51,425 bases of DNA from an archaeon. GTDB lineage: Archaea > Nanobdellota > Nanobdellia > SCGC-AAA011-G17 > GW2011-AR17. A program made the position numbers and the translations under genes. This document shows positions 32,745 through 39,735 of this stretch, one piece after another. The stretch's first letter is position 1; each line of letters begins with the position of its first letter. The stretch spans positions 1 to 51,425 of the forward strand of contig JABHLH010000012.1 of assembly GCA_018692925.1 (NCBI GenBank), given 5' to 3'. Below the pieces are notes generated by a model that saw only the letters and a program-made list of their open reading frames with translations, was not told where the DNA came from and made no database searches.

Positions 32745-35141
32745 ATGAATATAGAAAATCTAAGTCCAGCTATGAGACAGTATGCTGAATTGAAAAATAA
32801 GCACCCTGATTGTGTAATAATGTTTAGGATGGGTGATTTTTATGAAATGTTTTATGAAGATGCTATTACTGCTGCAAAGGAATTAGAAATCACATTAACA
32901 TCAAGAGGAAAAGGAGAAAGAAAGGCACCATTAGCAGGTTTACCTTATCATGCTTTAGAACCATATTTAAAAAAATTAGTAAAGAAAGGATATAAAGTTG
33001 CAATTTGTGAACAATTAGAAGATCCAAAGAAAGCTAAAGGATTAGTAAAAAGAGGGGTTGTTAGAATTGTTACTCCTGGAACTTTATATGAACAGGAAGG
33101 TAAACAAAATAATTATATTATGAGTTTGTTTGTTCATGGTGATAATTTTTATTCTGCAGTATGTGATGTTTCAACAGGTGAGTTTTTTGTTTCTGAAGGA
33201 AAAGATTATGTTAATGTTGAAGAATGTGTTATTCCATCAAGTTTGTTAGTGAATAAAGAAATAGTTTCTGAGTTGAAGAAAAAAGGCTTGTTTTTATCTG
33301 AAGTTGAAGATAGATATTTTTCACAAGATTACTCTTATAGAACTTTAACTGATCATTTTAAAGTTTTATCATTAGAAGGTTTTGGTTTAAGCAATAATGA
33401 TTCTAAAGTTAAAGCAGCTGGTGCATTGTTAGCATATTTGAGAGATACACAAATGAATGCTTTATCTCATATTAAAAAAATTAAAGTTATTTTTGAAAAA
33501 GAAGAAATGATTTTAGATAATGTTGCTGTAAGAAATTTGGAACTTTTCAAAAATGTTTTAGATAATTCTAGTAAAGGCTCATTGATTTCTATTTTAGATA
33601 AAACTCATACTTCTATGGGTGCAAGAATGATTAGAAAATGGTTAGCTAAACCTTTGTTAGATGTTAATAAAATAAATTCTCGTCTGGAAAAAGTTGAATT
33701 TTTGATTAAAAATTTATTAGTTAGAGAAGAATTGAAAAAGATTTTGAAAGAAGTTAGTGATTTAGAAAGATTAATGGGAAAAGTAAATTTAGGTAGTATT
33801 AATCCTAGAGATTTGTTAGCTTTGAAACATTCTTTGAAATCTATTGAAGGAATTAATATTGAAGAGTTTGGAGATTTGGCAAAGTTTGAAGGTTTTTCTG
33901 AGTTGATTAGTTTAATTCAAAAAGGAATAAGAGAGGATGCTTCAGTTTCTATAAAAGATGGAGGAGTTATTAATTTAGAACATAATGAAAATCTAAAAGA
34001 ATTGCATGATATTAGAAAAAATAGTAGAAGTTATTTATCTAATTTGGAAATGCAAGAAAGAGAAAAAACTGGAATTAAAAATTTAAGAATTGGTTTCAAT
34101 AGAGTCTTTGGATATTACTTTGAAGTTTCTGCAGGAAATTTATCTTTAGTGCCAGATTATTTTATTAGAAAACAAACTTTGACAAATTATGAAAGATTTG
34201 TAACTGAAGATTTGAAAAGAGAAGAAGAAAAAATCCTAAGTGCTCAAGAGAAAATTGGTGAATTAGAACAAGATTTATTTTCAAAAATTATTGAAGAAGT
34301 AAAAGAATTTACAGAGGTTGTACAAGATGTAGCTATTAGAGTTGGAGAAATTGATGTTTTGGTTTCTTTTGCAATTGTTTCTATTGAGAATAATTATTGT
34401 AAACCTGTCATAGAAGATTCTGAAATTTTAGAAGTTGAAGAAGGTAGACATCCGGTTATTGAATTGAGTACTGACTATATTCCTAATTATGTTTCGTTTA
34501 ATGGATTTGAAGTTATGATTATTACAGGGCCAAATTTTTCTGGGAAAAGTTGTTATATGAAACAAGTTGCTTTGTCAGTTATTATGGCACAAATGGGATG
34601 CTTTGTTCCTGCAAAAAGTGCGAAGGTTGGAATTGTTGATAGAATTTTTACAAGGATAGGAGCTTATGATGATATGATTTCTGGACAAAGTACATTTATG
34701 GTTGAGATGAATGAAACTTCAAATATTTTGAATAATGCTACGTCTAAAAGTTTAATTTTATTAGATGAAGTTGGAAGAGGGACTAGTACTTATGATGGAG
34801 TCTCTATTGCATGGGCAGTTGTAGAATATATTTACAATAGAATAAAAGCTAAAACTTTGTTTGCAACACATTATCATGTTTTGAATAAATTAGAAGGGAG
34901 TTTTGAAAATATTTATAATTATAATATTGCAGTGAAAGAAGAAGGTGAAGAAATTGTTTTCTTGAGAACATTATTGAAAGGTGGAACTGATAAAAGTTTT
35001 GGAGTTTATGTTGCGAAGTTAGCAGGCTTGCCAGATGAAGTTATTGAAAGAGCAAAAGAAGTTCAAAGTAAATTAGAAGGTAGTGATACTAGTCATAAGG
35101 TAGATGCCAAGAAATTAGAAGAGCAAAAAAGACTATTTTGA
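32745..35141 (+). CDS. mutS: DNA mismatch repair protein MutS
   Basis: The 798-residue protein is a MutS1-type mismatch sensor. The mismatch-stacking motif F-Y-E is at 32-34 in MGDFYEMF. Connector, lever and clamp domains follow, then the ABC ATPase with Walker A GPNFSGKS (595-602), signature STFMVEMNETSNIL and Walker B LLDEVGRGTSTYDG (D674, E675). The C-terminal end is short (after the helix-turn-helix region only a brief KLEEQKRLF tail), so the bacterial tetramerisation peptide seems absent. MutS/MutL are patchy in archaea and usually taken to be of bacterial origin. The partner mutL lies 2.3 kb downstream on the same strand. Confidence 0.96.
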   Translation: MNIENLSPAMRQYAELKNKHPDCVIMFRMGDFYEMFYEDAITAAKELEITLTSRGKGERKAPLAGLPYHALEPYLKKLVKKGYKVAICEQLEDPKKAKGLVKRGVVRIVTPGTLYEQEGKQNNYIMSLFVHGDNFYSAVCDVSTGEFFVSEGKDYVNVEECVIPSSLLVNKEIVSELKKKGLFLSEVEDRYFSQDYSYRTLTDHFKVLSLEGFGLSNNDSKVKAAGALLAYLRDTQMNALSHIKKIKVIFEKEEMILDNVAVRNLELFKNVLDNSSKGSLISILDKTHTSMGARMIRKWLAKPLLDVNKINSRLEKVEFLIKNLLVREELKKILKEVSDLERLMGKVNLGSINPRDLLALKHSLKSIEGINIEEFGDLAKFEGFSELISLIQKGIREDASVSIKDGGVINLEHNENLKELHDIRKNSRSYLSNLEMQEREKTGIKNLRIGFNRVFGYYFEVSAGNLSLVPDYFIRKQTLTNYERFVTEDLKREEEKILSAQEKIGELEQDLFSKIIEEVKEFTEVVQDVAIRVGEIDVLVSFAIVSIENNYCKPVIEDSEILEVEEGRHPVIELSTDYIPNYVSFNGFEVMIITGPNFSGKSCYMKQVALSVIMAQMGCFVPAKSAKVGIVDRIFTRIGAYDDMISGQSTFMVEMNETSNILNNATSKSLILLDEVGRGTSTYDGVSIAWAVVEYIYNRIKAKTLFATHYHVLNKLEGSFENIYNYNIAVKEEGEEIVFLRTLLKGGTDKSFGVYVAKLAGLPDEVIERAKEVQSKLEGSDTSHKVDAKKLEEQKRLF

Positions 35142-35183
35142 GCTTATTTTGGTTAAATAGGGTTAAATTACTAAATAGAAAGG

Positions 35184-35191
35184 TTTATATA
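35184..35191 (+). promoter_or_regulatory. TATA box of HELWH lipoprotein gene
   Basis: TTTATATA is centred 26 bases before the ATG at 35214 and no ribosome binding site is seen. Leaderless start inferred. Confidence 0.5.
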
Positions 35192-35213
35192 TTAGTATCT
35201 ATACAGTAGTAAC

Positions 35214-36749
35214 ATGAGAGATAAAATAAAATTGGTTCCATTGGTTTTAGGTTTATCCAGTGGTTGTTTAGGACATCAGAATCTTGAAGTTAGCCCTAAT
35301 TATGGTACTGAATATACTCAAGAACATTTACAAAGTGACATTGAAAGAGAATTAGGTAAACATGATCCAGTTTCTTTAAGTGTATTAGAAAGAGATTATA
35401 CAAGTGATGAAAAAAGTGATTTAACTCGTTTACAATTTATTACTAATAATGAAGGCAATAGTTTTATTGCTGCATATAATCCTATTACAAATGAATTAAT
35501 TTTACCACATTATTCTGATAATTTTGAATCTAATGAAGAAGTTTTAGGTGCTTTAGATCACGAACTTTGGCATAGTATATATAATCAGATTTTTGAAAGA
35601 AAAAATTTAAGTGGATATGATGGACCAAGTTTAGAAGATGCTGAATTATATTGTTATGATAGTGTAAGAACTGATAGATTTCAAGGAGTTAGAGATGAAG
35701 TTGAATTTAATACTCAATTTAGAGTAGCTATGGTAAATTATGAAACTAATCTTAAAAAATATAGTAAATTAAAAGACAAATTAGATCACTTAAGGCCTTT
35801 ATTAGGAAGACTAAATTTTGAAGATTATAGTAGTTATGTTGAGGATGATTATATTGAAAAAGTTCAAGAAGATTGTGAAAATTTTGAAAGAGAATATTTT
35901 CCTGATGAGTTTGATGATATTATTGAGAATAGTATGTTAATGAGAAAAATTGAAGCTGAATTTGAAGCTATTCAAGCTAAAAAAGGAATTTCACAAACTT
36001 TAGAAGGACAAGAGAGAGAAGAATTTTTGGAAGATCTTTTAGAAGATTTTGAAAGTTTTAATAATTATTTTGAAGGAGAGGATTTTGTAGAAGAATATCT
36101 TGCTGCAAAAAAAATCGAAGATGATTTATTAGAATTTGCTAATCAATATCAAATGGGAAGATTTGAAGTTGGAATCTCCTCTTTAGATTTGGAAATTAGT
36201 CAATTGGAAGAAGGAAGTTCTGAAAGAAGTGAGTTAGAGTTAAAAAAATTAAGATTAGAGACAAGATATACTCATTTTAAATTTGAAAAAAATATTTATG
36301 CAGATCTTGAATTTGAAGGAGGTATTGATGATATTATGGGGTTTTTTCAAAGTACAATTACTCAAGGTAAAAGTAATGATACTATTTATGATTGTAATGA
36401 ATTTTTAGCAAGAGAATTTAATGAAATGTATAGTTTGGATTTTGATGAAATGAATGAACAAGGCTGGCCTTTAACAAGAGAAAGTTTAGATTTTTGGAGT
36501 CAATTTACTGTGGAGGGTGAACCAATGTTTAGAAAAGGAATTGAGAGATATACTATAGCTTTAGATTTAATTGAAAAAGGTAAGGATCCTGAAAAAGTTA
36601 AGGAAAGATTAGAATTTGCTGAAAATTATAGACATCAAGGAAATAGTTTTGATTGGGCAAGCGAGGATTTTCAAATACAAGGTGAAGTAGAAAGCCTTGA
36701 AGATAAAAGGGAAATGCTTGATAGTATGATTGAAGACTTAATGGAATAA
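35214..36749 (+). CDS. Lipoprotein with HExxH metallopeptidase motif
   Basis: The 511-residue protein starts with a lipoprotein-type signal, LVLGLSSGC with acceptor Cys18. The sequence DHELWH gives an HExxH zinc motif at 116-120, set in a helix (EVLGALDHELWHSIYNQIF) as in gluzincin or metzincin peptidases. The third ligand is not obvious; a Glu in the following helical region (LEDAELY) is a candidate. Most of the rest (about 160-400) is a strongly acidic, helical, coiled-coil-like region. Export and membrane anchoring outside the cell are likely, so it may process surface proteins. The family was not recognised. It lies between mutS and mutL but has its own promoter. Confidence 0.65.
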   Translation: MRDKIKLVPLVLGLSSGCLGHQNLEVSPNYGTEYTQEHLQSDIERELGKHDPVSLSVLERDYTSDEKSDLTRLQFITNNEGNSFIAAYNPITNELILPHYSDNFESNEEVLGALDHELWHSIYNQIFERKNLSGYDGPSLEDAELYCYDSVRTDRFQGVRDEVEFNTQFRVAMVNYETNLKKYSKLKDKLDHLRPLLGRLNFEDYSSYVEDDYIEKVQEDCENFEREYFPDEFDDIIENSMLMRKIEAEFEAIQAKKGISQTLEGQEREEFLEDLLEDFESFNNYFEGEDFVEEYLAAKKIEDDLLEFANQYQMGRFEVGISSLDLEISQLEEGSSERSELELKKLRLETRYTHFKFEKNIYADLEFEGGIDDIMGFFQSTITQGKSNDTIYDCNEFLAREFNEMYSLDFDEMNEQGWPLTRESLDFWSQFTVEGEPMFRKGIERYTIALDLIEKGKDPEKVKERLEFAENYRHQGNSFDWASEDFQIQGEVESLEDKREMLDSMIEDLME

Positions 36750-36853
36750 ATTATTTTGATTTAGTCATTTCTGTTTTTTCTTTTTCTTTTTTACTTCTTT
36801 GATAAAAATTTTAATTAAAGGTTTTTAGTATTTGTTTGATATTCTTATTATTC

Positions 36854-37348
36854 ATGGGAGCTAAAACAAGAACTGTTGAAATGTCTGAAGAAGACTATTT
36901 GAGATATATTTTTCATAAAACTTTGAGTGAAACTAGGCGAAAAACAAATCAAAAGATTTCTTATGAAGATTTACAAAGAAAAGTTTTGGCTGCTGCTCAA
37001 GAAATCGGTGTCGAAGGATTGATTGTTAAGGAATGGGATCCAAATACAATTTATTCTTTTGGAACCTGTGCTGTTGTTAGAGAAGAACAATTTGATGAAA
37101 AGTTAGGAAGAAGAAGTGATACAGATCTGGATTTAGGATATTTTAGAAAAAAAAGAAAGGGTTATACAGCGGATTCTTTTGAATATAATCACTGGGTTTT
37201 TACAGCTGAATGTGAAGAGAGATTTACTCAAGCATTAGAAAAACAAGGTTTAGAAATTAATGCTTATAGATGTTTAAGTACAATAACTGTAAGTAAGCAA
37301 GAACATGCAAGAAGGGATAGACGAGATGAACTAGCTCTGTATAGGTAA
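36854..37348 (+). CDS. Hypothetical protein, 164 residues
   Basis: The frame is open from a TTG at 36836, but ATG 36854 (MGAKTRTVEM) is preferred because the extra residues are hydrophobic and TTG starts are not needed elsewhere. The protein is soluble and basic, with an N-terminal helical part (YLRYIFHKTLSETRRKTNQKISYEDLQRKVLAAAQEIG) that resembles a small DNA-binding helical bundle and a charged C-terminus (KQEHARRDRRDELALYR). No family was recognised. It ends 51 bases before mutL. Confidence 0.55.
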   Translation: MGAKTRTVEMSEEDYLRYIFHKTLSETRRKTNQKISYEDLQRKVLAAAQEIGVEGLIVKEWDPNTIYSFGTCAVVREEQFDEKLGRRSDTDLDLGYFRKKRKGYTADSFEYNHWVFTAECEERFTQALEKQGLEINAYRCLSTITVSKQEHARRDRRDELALYR

Positions 37349-37370
37349 ATAGTCTGAATAAAATATATTC

Positions 37371-37378
37371 TTTTAAAT
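37371..37378 (+). promoter_or_regulatory. mutL TATA box
   Basis: TTTTAAAT is centred 25 bases before the ATG at 37400, with only T-rich sequence between. Leaderless transcript inferred. Confidence 0.45.
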
Positions 37379-37399
37379 CCTTTTATTATTTTCTTTTAT

Positions 37400-39049
37400 A
37401 TGATTAAAGTATTAGATGAAAAACTTGTAAATAAAATTGCAGCTGGAGAAGTAATTGAAAAACCTCTAAATGTTGTGAAAGAGTTAGTTGAGAATTCTTT
37501 GGATGCTGGAGCTCAAAATATTTTTGTTGAAATTAATGAGGATTTAATTCGAGTTGAAGATGATGGAAATGGTATGAGTAAAGAAGATTTGGAGAAATGT
37601 GTTCTGAGGCACGCTACTAGTAAAATAAATGATTTTGAGGATTTAATTAATGTTGGAAGTTTTGGATTTAGAGGAGAAGCTTTGTCAAGTATTGCAGCTG
37701 TCTCTGATTTGACTATTATTAGTAAATTTAAAGATTCTTTAGAAGGAAATGAGTTAAGAGTTGAAGGAGGAGTTCTTAGGAATTTGAGAAGTTTGGGCTG
37801 TTCAAAGGGTACAATTATTATTTTGAAAGATTTGTTTTTTAACACACCAGTAAGAAAGAAATTTTTAGATTTAAGAGAGAATGAAAGGATTGTTGATTTT
37901 TTGGAAAGATTTGTTTTGTTGAATTCTGTAAGATTGAAATTGAAGTTAAATGGTAAAGTTGTTTTAGATGTTAATGCTGAAAATTTGAAAGATAGAATTG
38001 CTCAAGTTTATGGTTTAGAAGTTGTAAAACATTTGGAAGAAATAAATCATGAGGAATTAGGTGTTAAAATTTCAGGTTATGTTTCAAATCCTAGCTTTGT
38101 TAGGAGTGATAGAAAAATGCAAAGTTTTTTTGTGAATAATAGATTAGTGGAAAGTGATGAAATTAAGAAAGGATTATATGATGCTTACAAGAGTATTTTG
38201 TTTGTAAATAAACACCCCTTTGCAGTTTTGAATTTAGAAATGAGTGGAGTTGATGTTAATGTACATCCTGCTAAAAAAATTGTGAATTTTAGTTTACCTG
38301 ATATAGTTTATAGCTCTGTGTTTAATGCTGTAAGAGAAAATTTTAAAGAGAAGAATGTTGAGTTTGAAGTAAAACAAGAAGTTTTTAGTCAAGTTTTTAA
38401 GAAAGAGAAAAAGGTAGAATTTAAAGAGAGATTTCAGAAAGATAAACAAGTTGAGTTTGTTGAAAATAAAGAAGAAGGATTTTCTAAATTGCCAGAAATG
38501 AGGATTTTGGGTGTTGTGAATAAAACCTATTTTTTAGCTGAAGTTGAAGATGGATTAATGGTAATTGATCAACATGTAGTCGAAGAAAGAATTAATTATG
38601 AAAAATTTATGAAAGAATTTATGGAGAAAAAAGTTGAAGTTCAAGAATTGTTAAGTCCTGAGTTGATAGAGTTTAGTTTAAGTGAAAGTTTGAAAGTAAA
38701 ACAGAATTTAGAAAAATTGAAAGGGTTTGGTTTCTATTTAGAAGAGTTTGGAGAAAATAATTTTAGGTTGAGAAAAGTGCCTTTGTTGTTTGGTATAGTT
38801 AAAGGTGAAGAGTTGTTGAAAGAAATTTTGGTTGATTTTAAAGAAAATAAAAAAGAAGAGATTATTACTAGGATGTCTTGTAGAAGTTCAATTAAAGCAG
38901 GAGATTTAATGAGTGTTTCTGAAATGTATGCTAAGTTAAAAATTTTAGATAAATGTGAATTACCTTATACTTGTCCACATGGAAGACCTATAATGGTAAA
39001 ATTAAGTGTTGATGATTTAGAAAAAATGTTTAGAAGAAAAGGATTTTAG
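37400..39049 (+). CDS. mutL: DNA mismatch repair protein MutL with endonuclease motif
   Basis: The 549-residue protein has a GHKL ATPase N-terminus: KELVENSLDAGA (E31, N32), DDGNGM at 54-59, HATSKI and GFRGEALSSI at 89-98. The C-terminal domain carries D-Q-H-V-x-x-E-x4-E starting at D390, a variant of the DQHA(X)2E(X)4E endonuclease motif with Val for Ala, plus SCRSS and CPHGRP (525-530). All metal-binding positions look intact, so it should nick DNA like MutL of organisms without MutH. The linker (about 330-365) is Lys/Glu/Phe-rich. It works with MutS encoded upstream. The stop overlaps the convergent bPH2 gene by four bases. Confidence 0.95.
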   Translation: MIKVLDEKLVNKIAAGEVIEKPLNVVKELVENSLDAGAQNIFVEINEDLIRVEDDGNGMSKEDLEKCVLRHATSKINDFEDLINVGSFGFRGEALSSIAAVSDLTIISKFKDSLEGNELRVEGGVLRNLRSLGCSKGTIIILKDLFFNTPVRKKFLDLRENERIVDFLERFVLLNSVRLKLKLNGKVVLDVNAENLKDRIAQVYGLEVVKHLEEINHEELGVKISGYVSNPSFVRSDRKMQSFFVNNRLVESDEIKKGLYDAYKSILFVNKHPFAVLNLEMSGVDVNVHPAKKIVNFSLPDIVYSSVFNAVRENFKEKNVEFEVKQEVFSQVFKKEKKVEFKERFQKDKQVEFVENKEEGFSKLPEMRILGVVNKTYFLAEVEDGLMVIDQHVVEERINYEKFMKEFMEKKVEVQELLSPELIEFSLSESLKVKQNLEKLKGFGFYLEEFGENNFRLRKVPLLFGIVKGEELLKEILVDFKENKKEEIITRMSCRSSIKAGDLMSVSEMYAKLKILDKCELPYTCPHGRPIMVKLSVDDLEKMFRRKGF

Positions 39050-39552
39050 TTTTTCTTATGTGATAAAATTAATTCATGAATCTTTTTTTCCATTTTAACA
39101 GGATTTTTTATGTATAAAAGTTTAATAATACCTTCCTCTGATTGTTCTGCAGTGAATAAATAAATATCTCCACAATTTACTATTCTGTCCCATAAACTTA
39201 TCTCTGCATTAATATTAGTTATTTTGCTGTAAGGAACAGTGCTTTTTTTAATTCCAAATATTTTTTTAATTACAACTATGTGTGTTTTGTAAAATTTGTA
39301 TGAAGTTCTATAAACGTCAAGTATCATTTTTATTTCTATTATTATTGGAATTAAAATTAAAGCTAAAGTAATTATTGAAAAAATGATTATTAATGTGGAA
39401 AAAGCAATTGGAAGAAAATAATGGAATATGAAAAGTAATAGTAAAATAGGAATTAATATTAAAATTAGATAAAAGAGATTTTTTAGGAAACCTGGTAATA
39501 ATGCGTTTAATGCATTTGGGTCAAGTTCAAATAATAATTTCTCATCTTTCAT
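39046..39552 (-). CDS. bPH2/DUF304-type membrane protein
   Basis: The 168-residue protein has two membrane segments in the N-terminal half (about 24-45 and 50-75), separated by a very short turn. A bacterial PH-like domain follows (VYRTSYKFYKTHIVVIKKIFGIKKSTVPYSKITNI... RIVNCGDIYLFTAE). This matches the YdbT/DUF304 pattern of integral membrane proteins with a cytoplasmic PH fold, whose role is mostly unknown. It diverges from the NosD-like surface protein gene with 183 bases between starts. Confidence 0.7.
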   Translation of the reverse strand: MKDEKLLFELDPNALNALLPGFLKNLFYLILILIPILLLLFIFHYFLPIAFSTLIIIFSIITLALILIPIIIEIKMILDVYRTSYKFYKTHIVVIKKIFGIKKSTVPYSKITNINAEISLWDRIVNCGDIYLFTAEQSEEGIIKLLYIKNPVKMEKKIHELILSHKKN

Positions 39553-39613
39553 ATTTGATCTAAAGTTTTGTTTTTTTATATAGTTTTTTGTATTATATTG
39601 ATGAGAGAAAAGC

Positions 39614-39735
39614 TTTTATATGATGGTTTAAGTAGAAATATTAATTCTTTTTGGGGAAAGAGTGATATTTAGGGAAAGGGAATGTTTTAGGCGAGTTTGT
39701 CTGAGCATTTGGTGATAAATTGAGGTACAAAAAAT
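39614..39735 (+). promoter_or_regulatory. Promoter and G-rich leader of NosD-like surface protein gene
   Basis: TTTTATAT at 39614-39621 predicts a start near 39643 and a leader of about 90 bases, unusual where most genes are leaderless. The leader has G-tracts GGGG, GGG and GGG in two imperfect 19-base units (39652-39690) and a GAGGT ribosome binding site (39722-39726). It could fold or bind a regulator. No known riboswitch was recognised. Confidence 0.4.
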
